Positions 32,800 to 44,181 of a DNA stretch of 64,000 nt are shown piece by piece. The notes under the pieces were generated by a model. That model made no database searches, had not been told where the DNA came from, and saw nothing but the letters and a program-made list of their open reading frames with translations. A program made the translations under genes and the position numbers. Within the stretch, counting starts at the first letter, position 1, and the number at the start of each line of letters is the position of its first letter. Source of the stretch: Onthophagus taurus (lineage: Eukaryota > Arthropoda > Insecta > Coleoptera > Scarabaeidae); assembly GCF_036711975.1 (NCBI RefSeq), contig NC_091976.1, forward strand, positions 25,296,001 to 25,360,000, given 5' to 3'.

Positions 32800-35660
32800 C
32801 TAGATATCAAAATTATGTTGATTTGCTTTAGATACACCCATGCATATTGATTACCCGTTCTTTACAACATCTGGTGCAGTTTTTGTTTGATGAGGCCCAT
32901 TCCACTTGATTCTTGTACACTACTAGTTCAGTTTCAAACACTTTGATTAAAAATAACAACAATCCGGACTAACCACATTTCTTCTTTGTCAATGGCTCCA
33001 CCAAGAAGTGTTATCGGTCCCTGGGTTCTCTCATTATTGACCTCCAAGCTTGTTTGTCCATGTCTTCCTCCAGTTTCTGGACCCAAGTATATGCTTGTTC
33101 GCTCATCTTCCTTTTGGCCTTCTCCTACGTCTCTCTCCTTACATTTTCCTGTCAAAAAGTAGCTTCGATATCCGTCCCTCCTCCATCCTGACCACGTGTC
33201 CTGCAGATTGCAATCTTCCTCTAGACGACATCATTACTGCCATACCTTATGTTTCTGTGTATATCATACTCAACTATTCAAATCGTATCATTTTTATCGA
33301 TATTTTAGAGTAAAATGCGAAAACACTTCATTACTACATGAAATACAAGCCGACGTTCCTCAAGGAAGTGTGCTTGTGCATTCTCTATATTCGTAGCTGA
33401 CACAGCGATCTTGGCCGTTGCAGAAAATAAAGAAATTGCAGCAAATAACGTAAAGAACTTGATATCAAATTTCGACAACTATATTGCCTCATTTTTTGTC
33501 TCCAAGCCTCTCTGTCCATGTCCTTCTCCAGTTTCTGGACCCAAGCATGTGCTTGTTCACTCATTTTGCTCTCGGCCTTCTCCTATGTCTTTCTCCTTAC
33601 ATTTTCCTGTCAAAAAGTTGCTTCGATATCCTCCCCTCCTTCATCCTGACCACGTCTCCTGCAGATTGCAATTCCTTCCTTTCGAAGACGTCATTATTGA
33701 CATACGTCAGTATGGTTATTATACTTTATCGATTTTTTAGAATAAAATGTAAAAACGCTCATTCATCACTACATGAAATACAAGCCAACGTTCCTCAAGG
33801 AACTATGCTTGTCCCAACACTGTATTTACTCGGATACCAGAAACTTTAAGACAGTCGCTACATTCGCAGATGACACAGCGATCTTGGCTGTTGCAGAAAA
33901 TGAAGAAATTGCAGCAAATAACGTAAAGAACTTGATATCAAATTTAAACAACTATATTGGCTTATTGGCAGAAAATCTACATTGTCATTAAGAAACAAGT
34001 TGCTAATATACAAGCAAGTATTAAAATAAACATCGAGGTTACCATATCATTTTTAGAATTTAGATTGTAATATTTACTTTAGATACACCCATACATATTG
34101 ATAGTTAAACGAGAATTAAGTAAGAAAGATTTTGAAAGTCGCTGAGCTATGTATGAAGACATTCTTTACAACATCTGGTGCTATTTTGATTTCGTTTGAT
34201 GAGCCCCACTTCGCTTGATTCTTGTACACTACAAGTTCAGTTTCAAACACTTTGATAAATAATAATAATAATCAGGGAGCGTTATCACTCTAGACTGCCT
34301 CTTTTTTTGCCTCCAAACTTCTCTGTCCATGTCCTTCTCCAGTTACTGGACCCAAGCTTATGCTTGTTCACTCATCTTGCTCTCAGCCTTCTTCTACATT
34401 TCATCTCCTTACATTTTCCTGCCAAAAAGTTGCTTCGATATCCTTACCTCCTTTATCCTGACCACGTCTCCTGCCGATTGCAATCTCTGAATCTTCCTCT
34501 CGAAGACGTCATTACTGCCATACATCATTATGATTATTATTCTTTGTGTTTCTATACATATCCTAGTCAACTATTCAAATAGTATCTTTCTTATCGATAT
34601 TTTAGAGTAAAATGCGAAAACACTTCATCACTACATGCAATACAAGCCGACGTTCCTCAAGGAAGTGTGCTTGTGCATTCTCTATATTCGCAGCTGACAC
34701 AGCGATCTTGGCTGTTGCAGAAAATGATAAAGTTGCTGCAAATAACGTAAAGAACTTGATATCAAATTTAGACAACTATATTGGCTTATTGGCAGAAAAT
34801 CTACATTATCATTAAGAAACAAGTTGCTAATATACAAGCAAGTATTAAAATAAACATCGAGGTTACCATATCATTTTGTAGATATCAAAAATATGTTGAA
34901 TTTAGATTCTAGTATTTACTTTAGATACACCTATACATATCGATAGTTACCCGACAATTAAGTAAGAAAGATTTTGAAAGTCGTTGAGCTGTGTATGAAG
35001 ACATTCTTTACAACATCTGGTGCTATTTTGATTGCGTTTGATGAGCCCCACTCCACTTGATTCTTGTACACTACAATTTCAGTTCCAAACACTTTGATAA
35101 ATAATAGAAATAATCACGGAGCGTTATGAGTCTGGACTGCCTCATTTTTTGCGTCCAAGCCTTTCTGTCCATGTCTTCCTCCAGTTTCTGGACCCAAGCA
35201 TATGCTTGTTCATTCATCTTACTCTCGGCCTTCTAATACGTCTCTCTTCTTACATTTTTCTGCCAAAAAGTTGCTTCGATATCCCTCCCACCATCATCCT
35301 GACCACGTCTCCTGCTGATTGCAATCTCCGAATCTTAGTCTCGAAGACGTCATTATTGTCATTTGTCAGTATGGTTATTATACTTTATCGATTTTTTAGA
35401 ATAAAATGCGAAAATGCTCATTCATTACTACATGAAATACAAGCCAACGTTGCTCAAGGAAATGTGCTTGGCCCAACACTGTGTTTACTCGGATACCAGA
35501 AACTTTAAGACATTCGCTCTTGGCTGTTAGAGAAAATGATGTAGTTGCACCAAATAACGTAAAGAACTTGATATCAAATTTAGGCAACAACATTGGCAGA
35601 AAATCTACATTATGATTAAGAAACAAGTTGCTAATATACAAGCAAGTATTAAAACCAACA
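32800..35660. repeat. Tandem copies of a composite of two opposite LINE fragments
   Basis: Four copies, with ends near 33,485, 34,060, 34,900 and 35,660. Each full unit of about 830 bp has a flank (TTAGATACACCC...), then on the minus strand a degenerate LINE C-terminus (GHVVRMEEGRISKLLF, RRRRPKGR), then on the plus strand a reverse-transcriptase piece with VPQGTMLVPTLYLL and FADDTAILA (best in copy 2, 33,780-33,990). Copies 1 and 2 are joined by a deletion of about 370 bp at 33,486. All copies have stops or frame breaks. Confidence 0.8.
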
Positions 35661-35880
35661 TGGACATACAGAATTCAACTGTGGGGTTGTACCTGGAGGA
35701 CACATTCAAGTCTGATTCAAAATTTCCACAACAAAGTACTAAGCACCGGTGTCATTAGAAATTGCATCATTCGAGTCTAAACATGAGATCATCGCAACAT
35801 CGAGGTCATCCAACTTTTCGACAACGAGGATGTCCTGCGTCGCTTTCAGAGGATGAAGCCGTTCGATTTAGTGACCTAGT
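35400..35880 (+). mobile_element. Jockey-like LINE reverse-transcriptase 3' relic
   Basis: The last copy of the composite keeps sequence the other copies lack: after NKLLIYKQVLK the plus strand continues with TYRIQLWGC and FHNKVLST, the usual end of Jockey-type polymerases. This suggests the rightmost copy is closest to the original insertion. It has stops and is inactive. Confidence 0.7.
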
Positions 35881-36179
35881 GACCTAGTCGATTTAAACGC
35901 GAACAGTAGTGCGAAATTATAACAAAAAGCAGTAGTAATCAAAATGTGTGTTCCGCGTATCTAAAAATATAACAATATTTATCTATATAGCAGTCTGGAG
36001 CACTGGGAAAAACTGCAAAACATCCTTTTGTGTAATTTTGTGTACCAAAATGTCAAAAATAAGTAATACATAAATAAATATATCAAAAAATGTATATACT
36101 TACATTTAGTTATATGGGCTATTGTATAATTAGCCTTGTTGGCCAGCAGCTAGCAGTATTCTAATTCGTGTAAGAGTCC

Positions 36180-36520
36180 AAGATATACGAATTACGAGAT
36201 CACTTCTATGTTTTCCTCCATACCACCATCCAAGACTCTGTGTGACCTCTTTATTTGTTTTCAGCTCCACCAGGTTCACCACATCCCTCATTTACCTGTA
36301 ACTTATTCTGCATCCCTATTTTTTCGGAATAAGATATTAAAATCGTCCTCATAGGCTATTAGTTGTACTGATTTGTTTATCAGTAGATTCGATTTTCCTA
36401 TTTTCAGTTTTTGTATGGCATCTTGGTGGCAGTACACAATCTTGTTTTAGTCTTTGGGTACTGTTGAAAGTTTTTGTTATCCTAAACTCAGTAAGGCTAT
36501 TAACTCCCATACAGTTAATA
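36180..36520 (-). mobile_element. Second LINE relic with a mutated YADD box
   Basis: Read on the minus strand, about 36,490-36,330 gives TFNSTQRLKQDCVLPP followed by QLIAYEDDFNILFRK. This matches the (T)RG(L/V)KQG..LSP and LLAYADDI blocks of LINE reverse transcriptases, with A changed to E in the catalytic box. It is short and frame-broken. Confidence 0.6.
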
Positions 36521-36814
36521 AGATTCAATCTTGGATAACACTAATAGCAACAAAAATCCTGTAATGAATCAACTGACGTGGCAGGGCATCGTCCCCTACA
36601 TACACAAAAACTCTGCAAACGAAAAGATGTTTTTGCAAATCTTTGAAGTTCATATTAGAGTAGGAAATTTTCAACATAGTCCATTTAAACGAATGTTTGA
36701 CTTCAAGTTTTGGCGTTTTACACTCCTTATTTTTAAGACTTAAGTTGTGATCTTTCTAGGTTCCAGCTTTTTTTTTTGAACAACCCAAGCCTACTGCTAC
36801 CATGGTTATGTAGC

Positions 36815-37056
36815 TATCCATTTAGCAAAAATTTAAAATATTATCCATGTCAGCAGTGTCTTTCAGTTGTGTTTTTCTTCATGGCTAAATACGTCATGGT
36901 TGGAGTGGCGGACGTTTTATTTCTAGGTCAAAGATATCCATTTAGCAAAAATTTAAAATATTATCCATGTCAGCAGTGTCTTTCAGTTCTGTTTTTCTTC
37001 ATGGCTAAATACGTCATGGTTGGAGTGGCGGACGTTTTATTTCTATGTCAAAGATA
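36815..37056. repeat. Recent 120-bp tandem duplication
   Basis: Unit 1 starts at 36,815 and unit 2 at 36,935. They differ at only about two positions, so the event is recent. Because 120 is a multiple of three, a plus frame stays open and reads the 40-residue unit twice (YPFSKNLKYYPCQQCLSV...). I see no other sign that it is translated. Confidence 0.9.
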
Positions 37057-37634
37057 GCCAGTTCGTCTATTGACGAGGGGAACCTCATATAATTGAATTT
37101 TATAATTTAAATATTATTTTCTAAAGAAAATCCTTCGTATTTTCTTTCCTTCATAAAAAGATATAAAATGATAAGATATAAAAATGAGATTTTCAACGTG
37201 AAATTTTATATTAACCAAAATCTGATTCAATCCCACTGTCTCGCCTGGAAACTTGAAAAAAGAATCCGCTCCTCTGAAAATTGCTAGAATTCAATTCCGG
37301 TCGGATTTATTACGAATTTTTGATAAGGTGTATTTTTGTGACAAGCAAAGAACTGGGCGAAATTGAACGCGGTAGAAACTGGGGATTGGCACGTGACCCT
37401 CGCTGTCGGGGGAGGGATCGGGGGGCGACAAGTGATATATTGCGACTCCTTAGGGATCCAGGGATTTGTTCCATTCGACGTCATCATCTGGGTATGGGGA
37501 GTAGGGTCGAGATAATTCCCCCTGTTTTGTTCTAACGTTCAAAGTAACAAAATGGGAAAGGGAAGGTGTTCCCCTTTTAAGATCTGTCAAGAATTATAAC
37601 GAGGGTAGAAAGTTGTAATGAATCAAGACAAAAA

Positions 37635-37640
37635 TTTATT
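37635..37640 (-). terminator. ODAD4: Polyadenylation signal of ODAD4
   Basis: AATAAA on the minus strand, about 35 bp past the TAA. This implies a very short 3' UTR, typical of compact insect genes. Confidence 0.5.
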
Positions 37641-37674
37641 TATTTTAATCTTTTATACAAATAAATTGTAATAA

Positions 37675-39926
37675 TTAATCTTGAAGCATTTCTATAAATC
37701 CGACTTTATTTTCTTTCTTTTCACCTTTTCCTTTCCTCATTGGAAAATCATCGTCTGATGTCTTTTGTTGGGGTAAAATGCTCATTTTCTTGTTCTTATT
37801 CACCTTTTAAAAATAAAATGATTTAAAATTGTTTTGGAAGTGTTAAAACAAACCTTTTTGGTGTCGGTAAATCTAACTCCAGGCATAACCGACATTCTTC
37901 TGGAAGCTGGCATAACAGCCATTTGTCGGAAGAGATGAGCGACTTCATCTTTCATTCCGGATGCAGCCATCATCGTCAAGATTTGGTTCTCTCTTTGTTC
38001 CACCAGTTTCATTCCGAATATGTCTTCAAATTCGGTTGTTTCAACAACTCCTAATGTCTAAAAAATTAAAATAAATATTTTAAATGTTAATAAATAAACT
38101 TTAAACTTACTCTTTCTATATATTGAGTTAATTGGTCGTTGTCGAGTTGCTTGGATAATTCGAGAGCTGCGTTCACTTCTGTTCGCGCATCAGTTCTATT
38201 ATGTTGGCACATATTAATCTTGGCTATGATCATTTTAGCGTTGATAATCCACGGAATGTTTTCGCTTAGTTTGGCTTCGACGATACATTTTCTAGCGTAA
38301 ACTCTTGCTAATTCAAATAATTTTAGCTCTGCGTGATATTTTGCTAGATCATGATATAACCAAGCTACTTCTAATTGAGATGTTGAGTTAAGGAGGCGAA
38401 CTTCAGCTATTGTAATTTGTTTTCTACAACATAAAAATTGATGGAAACTTGATTTATGGAATAAATAAAAGAGAGTACCTCCAATCAATAAATACACCCT
38501 TAAATTGTTTTAAAATTGAATCTTGAGATGGTTCCCTACTAATCGGTAATCCCAACATGTTATTAATCCTTTTTATTTGATCTGCATCGGATTGATTAAG
38601 ATTCAACCTCTTCATATCCAAATAAGCGTTTCCAACGAGAACACACACCTCCTCTAAAATACTGTCTTTGGCGGGGAGATATTTTCTCGGTTTTTCCTCG
38701 CAAAATGCTTTAATTTTTTCAGCGGTATCAAGGGCGAATTTCGTTTCGCGTTTATTGATGTGAGTTTTCATTTTGTTTAATAAGTAATCGGCTTTAGTTT
38801 CGGTTCTTTCTCGTATATATTGTTTTTCGGCTTCCAAACGTTCCAAAAGGCGCTTCGAAAGTAAAGTTTCTGCGAATTTGATGAAATAGAATGGTCTTCG
38901 GGTTCGTAACAATTCTTGTTTGTACGATAACATTTTGTAACCGTCTTTGGCTAATTGTAGGATGTGTTTATAACCGTCTCTGTTTGGACTTGATACTCCT
39001 GGGTTATCTTTGAGAGTTTTTAAAAAAATTTTATCCAAGTACATTGAATTCAGGTACTTTTCAGCCATAAAATTTTCGATGTTACTGGTGTACCGTTGAA
39101 GTGGTCTGTAAGGAAATCGTGGTCCTTTTGGGATAAATTCATCTTCAGCTCGATGACTTCTTAAGCTGTCTCGAATTTCTACTTCGTATCCCTCTGGTTC
39201 TTCTCCGCATTGGTAATGCACCTCTTTTCTGGTTTTTTTCGATTGCAAGTATTTTATAAGAGCCAATGGTTCTAAAACTTGCTTTTTGCCTTTATCTTCT
39301 TTCGGCTTTTTCTTTTTCTTTTTATTTCTCGCCACGTATTTCACGGGATTTTCCGCTTCAAAAGCTTTCTTCCAAGCTAATTTTCTTATTATTTTGAAGT
39401 GATCTCTTAATGGGCGTCCGGCAAATTCACCAATTCCATTTTCAATAGCTTGTGTACACTAAAAAGTTTTTTCATTAACTGTGAAAAAATAATTTAATTA
39501 TATTTACGTGCATGACTCCCATATAAAAATTATCCGGCTTTTTTCTTAAAGGCAAACATCTTAAGTTTTGAACTAAAGCCTCTTCAAAATCACAACTTAA
39601 ATAAGTATTGAGAGCTTTTAATGCTAATAAAACAAGATCGTCTGGGAACAGTGTTAATGCTTTATTAATATCTGCCATTGCCCCTTCATATTGTACAGCT
39701 TTTGCTCTAGCTATTGATCTTCCCATTAAAGCCCTACGATCTTCGGGCGTTTTTTCAACGGCAATATCAAAAGATTGTAATGCTAAAAGCAAGGGTTTAT
39801 TCGCAAATAATTTCTTTTGAGGAATATATTTTTACCATGTTCAAATTGTTCTCTTCGGGTGATGTAGTATCCCGTTTCCCTAAAAAGGAATTGATAACCA
39901 CAAATCTCCACTGGTTGACCAAACAT
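37675..39926 (-). CDS. ODAD4: Outer dynein arm docking complex subunit 4 (TTC25)
   Basis: Six exons in transcript order: 39,926-39,836, 39,782-39,508, 39,458-38,479, 38,423-38,111, 38,057-37,854 and 37,803-37,675; 663 aa, close to the usual length of about 670. The N-terminus holds tetratricopeptide helices (EQFEH|ALQSFDIAVEKTPEDRRAL; ADINKALTLFPDDLVLLALKAL), then a basic linker (RNKKKKKKPKEDKGKK), the family's middle region (AEKYLNSMYLDKIFLKTLKD) and a second TPR block (LEVAWLYHDLAKYHAELKLFELA). TTC25 anchors the outer dynein arm docking complex on axonemal doublets, so in an insect it should serve motile sperm flagella and perhaps chordotonal cilia. A 53-bp intron between exons 1 and 2 explains what looks like a frameshift near 39,800. 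All junctions close in frame and nothing suggests a pseudogene. Confidence 0.93.
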
Positions 39927-39987
39927 TTTTTTTTAAATTCTATATTCGCTGCTCACAGAAAAAAAATAAACAATAAATTTGAGACTA

Positions 39988-40000
39988 TGTCACGGTGACA
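39988..40000. promoter_or_regulatory. 13-bp near-perfect palindrome upstream of ODAD4
   Basis: TGTCACGGTGACA lies 62 bp before the ODAD4 start codon. It contains an RRNRAC-type half-site (GGTGAC) as in ciliary X-boxes, but not the full RFX consensus. Regulatory role unproven. Confidence 0.2.
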
Positions 40001-40466
40001 AATTTAACTAAAAATGTAAAAAAAAAAAATCTAGTGGACTAAAAAAAACATCGAAACTCTTTGTTACATTTTATTAATAAGGATCCGAATTTATGATACA
40101 AAAAATTCAATTAAGCCCTAAATGCTAAGTATGTATATTCGATTACGTCAATACGACAACGTTTTCTTTTTCGTTAAAATCATTAAATCATCGTTTAAAA
40201 TTGTTTCACATTTTTATTAAGTTATTTTATTCGTTTAGTTTATTCCCGGTTTTGGATACGAAACCAAAAAGAATCATTTTCAATGTTGATTATTAATTTT
40301 TACTCTTTTATTATTAACTCAGATTGTTCTAATTAGAAATGAATAAAAAAATTTACCATCTGATGTGAAGCAAAGTTCAGATCATTACTCATGGGGGAAA
40401 TGCTTACAAGGATATTTAGACCGAAAGCTCGATTTGAAAGGAGTTAACAAACTATGTCTGATTAAA

Positions 40467-42860
40467 TCATGATGAGAAACATGGTGAGCCGGCGAAGAAA
40501 TTCTATATTTATAACACTTATGACAAGTTAAGTTAATAAACACCAAACTAAAAAAATCATATCTCAAAAAGTAATTGAGATATCAAAATGAAATAAAGTC
40601 CATTTTATAGTAAATTTAATCTAATTTTAGCACACCAAAGATAAATCTTTCGTTCCTATAAATCTCGATGATACGATTTTTTTGATTTGTGTCTGCATTC
40701 TTTGAGGTAAAATTGATAAAAATGCAAGTTACAACATTGTATCTCAAAAACGAATTGAGATATCATCATGAACTAAAACACCTTTTAAAGCAAATTTAAT
40801 AAGTACTTAACGAGCTGAAAATTATTTCCTTATTTCTATTGATATAGACATTATGATGTTTTTAATTCATCTCTGCAATCTCTTATGATAGGTAAGTCAT
40901 AACTTGAAAAAGTTGTATCTCAAGAATTAATTGAGATATCAACATGATCTAAAAACCACTTTATGGTAAATTTAATCTATTTTTATCATACCAAAAATAA
41001 TTGTTTCGTTCTCATAAATCTCGATGATACGATTTTTTTAATTTATGTCTGTATTTATTGAGGTAAAATTGATAAAAATGCAAGTTACAACATTGTATCT
41101 CAAAAACGAATTGAGATATCAACATGAATTAAAATACGTTTTAAAGCAAATTTAATAAGTATTTAATGAGTTGAAAATTATTTCTTTATTCCTATTAATA
41201 TAGACATTATTATGTTTTTAATTCATCTCTGCAAAGTCCCTTATGACAGGTAAGTCAAAATTTGAAAAAGTTGTATCTCAAGAACTAATTGAGATATCAT
41301 CATGATCTAAAAACCACTTTATGGTAAATTTAATCTATTTTTATCATACCAAAAATAATTGTTTCGTTCCCATAAATCTCGATGATGCGATTTTTTTAAT
41401 TTATGTCTGTATTTATTGAGGTAAAATTGATAAAAATGCAAGTTACATTTTATCTTAAGAACGAATTGAGATATCATCATAAAATAAAATACGTTTTGAA
41501 GCAAATTTAATAAGTATTTAATATGTTGAAAATTATTTCTTTATTTTTTATTAATATAGACATTATGATGTTTTTAATTCATCTCTGCAAAATCCCTTAT
41601 GACAGGTAAGTCAAAATTTGAAAAAGTTGTATCTCAAGAACTAATTGAGATATCAACATGATCTAAAAACCACTTTATGGTAAATTTAATCTATTTTTAT
41701 CATACCAAAAATAATTGTTTCGTTCCCATAAATCTCGATGATGCGATTTTTTTAATTTATGTCTGTATTTATTGAGGGAAAATTGATCAAAATGTAAGTT
41801 ACATTGTATCTCAAGAACGAATTGAGATATCATCATGAATTAAAATACGTTTTAAAGCAAATTTAATAAGTATTTAATAAATTGAAAATTATTTCTACTA
41901 ATTTAGACATTATAATTTTTTAAATTCATTTCTGCAAAGTACCATATAACAGGTAACTCAAAATTTGAAGAAAGCATATCTCAAGAAATAATTGAGATAT
42001 CAATATGATCTAAAAACCATTTTATAGTAAATTTAATCTACTTTAATTATACCAAAAATAAATCTTTCGTTTCTTTAAATCTCGGTGCTACGATTTTTTT
42101 TATTTATGTCTGTATTTATTGAGGAAAAATTGATCAAAATGTAAGTTACATTGTATCTCAAGAACGAATTGAGATATCAATATGATCTAAAAACCATTTT
42201 ATAATAAATTTAATCTACTTTTATGGCACCAAAAATAAATCTTTCGTTCCTATAAGTCTCTATGATACATTTTTTTTAATTTATGTCTATATTTATTTAG
42301 GTAAAATTCTTACAACATTGTATCTCAAGAACGAATTAAGATATCATCATGAACTAAAATACGTTTTATAGCAAATTTAAAGATTTGAAAATTATTCCTT
42401 TATTTCTACCAATTTAGACGTTATGATTTTTTAAATTCATCTCTGCAAAGCATTTTATAACATGATAAGTTATAAATACGAAATTTGAAAAAAATATATT
42501 TCAAAAAGTAATTGAGATATCAATATTATTCAAAAAACATTTTATAATAAATTTAATCTAGTTTTATCATACCAAGAATAAATCTTTCGTTATTACAAAT
42601 CCAAGTGATATGATTTTTTAATTTCACTCTGTTTAGTCGGATTAAGTTGATAATAATCAATATCGTATCTCAAGAACGAATTGAGATATCGAGATGATTT
42701 AAAAACTATTTTAAAGTAAATTTAATGTAGTTCCAATACAATAAAGGCAATTTCTTCATTCCTACAAATTTCGGACATATGATTTTTTTAAATAAAATCT
42801 GGGGTTATCGAGGTTGATAAATTTCAAGCTAAATGTAACAAAAAAAGCAGAAAAATTGTA
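40467..42860. repeat. Satellite family 2, array A (about 176-bp monomer, about 355-bp dimer)
   Basis: After a leader (AAACATGGTGAGCCGGCG, near 40,475) come about 13 monomers of roughly 176 bp. Each opens with a dyad TATCTCAA-(7 nt)-TTGAGATA (near 40,740, 40,915, 41,094, 41,270, 41,626, 41,806 and onwards). Two versions alternate: one continues ...GATCTAAAAACCACTTT, the other ...GAACTAAAATACGTTTT. Copies decay towards 42.8 kb. The array lies between the ODAD4 5' end and the channel gene's 3' end. Confidence 0.9.
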
Positions 42861-44181
42861 AACAGTTGAGATATCGAGTTCGAAAAAGTAAGTATCGTTT
42901 TATATATTAAATCTGAGTTAACAAAAATAAACGAAAAATGCATAATCAACTTGTAACTAAAAAAAATGTTTTGTATCCAAAATTAAACCGTTTTTTTTTT
43001 TTAATAATTTTTTTATAAACATGTTTTTTATTACATCTTTTAATGATATCGCACTTAAACTTAGTTGTATCTATAGACTAGATCTGACTAGGACTTTTTA
43101 CTTCGAAATCGAAAGGAACTCATTTACTTTCACCAATTTTGAAACGCAAATATGTAGATATTTATATGTTAGAGATATTTCTTATCGTTTTAAAATCCTT
43201 AATTTCTTTTATACATTAGTCGGGCAGTTGTGGCGGATTCTTTAATCGATTTGTCTTAAAAATAGTCAAGCACAACTAATAAATACAACAACGTACACCT
43301 TTTTTCCAAGCTACACTTTTTTTTTAATGTTTAGTTGAAGATAAGTATTGTAGATAATTTTGAATATATTTTTTTTTTCATTTTCCCATTTTTCTAGCTA
43401 TGAAAAAATACGATTTTAGTGTTTCAGATATATTTATCCATTTTTTTGAGTAACTCTAAGGCATATAGATATTATATAACTTTTTTTTTCAACAAATATC
43501 CCTTGTATTATTTTTTTTTTATTTTTTACTTTAATATTGAATTAGTTTTATAAGTTTCATTTAATAAGGCCTCCAATTTTTATGTTGTGTTATGTGTGTT
43601 CCTTCCTTTATTAATTTATGTATTTATTTGTTTGTTTAGCTGAGTTAAATGGATGTATTTTTTTCTTTATTGATTTCTTTTTGTATTCATGTAAATCTCA
43701 GAAACTAATTCGAATTTCATCCATACGCTGGTCCACAATCGTTGAAAAGGGGTTTCCTTAATTTATAAATATGTTTTTAGTTATTTACAACGATCAACGA
43801 TAGTTCCTAAAATTTCTTTCTCTACAATGATTTTATTTTATACCATTATATTTTCTTTGGTGTTACATACAGCGTGATTTTTCTTTGATTTCACGTTACA
43901 ACTATCTAAAACGTTAGTTACACATAATAAAACGATACTCTTAATCTTAAATATTTATACGGAAATATCTCCATCAACATCGATCTAATTTTTTTGTTTA
44001 AGAAATTACGTTATGAATAATTTCTTGAACAATTTTACAATACTGCTTTTTAAACCCAACCCAACAAAAATATCACATTTAAAACAACAATTTTTATAAA
44101 TTAATAATTAATAATTCGTCGAAAATTCTTAATTTTAAAAATTGTACTACTTCGCCTTCGCCCTCTCTTTATCTTATTTAA
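42861..44181 (-). other. AT-rich region, probable 3' UTR and flank of the channel gene
   Basis: Very AT-rich with long T runs on the plus strand. No ORF is supported. Several minus-strand AATAAA-like sites exist (for example near 43,830), so the transcript end cannot be fixed. Confidence 0.35.

Noticed and set aside
39783..39840. Apparent frameshift at the start of ODAD4
   Set aside because: A 53-bp intron (GTAAAA...TTTTAG, 39,835-39,783) restores the frame exactly at a phase-1 junction, so the gene looks intact.
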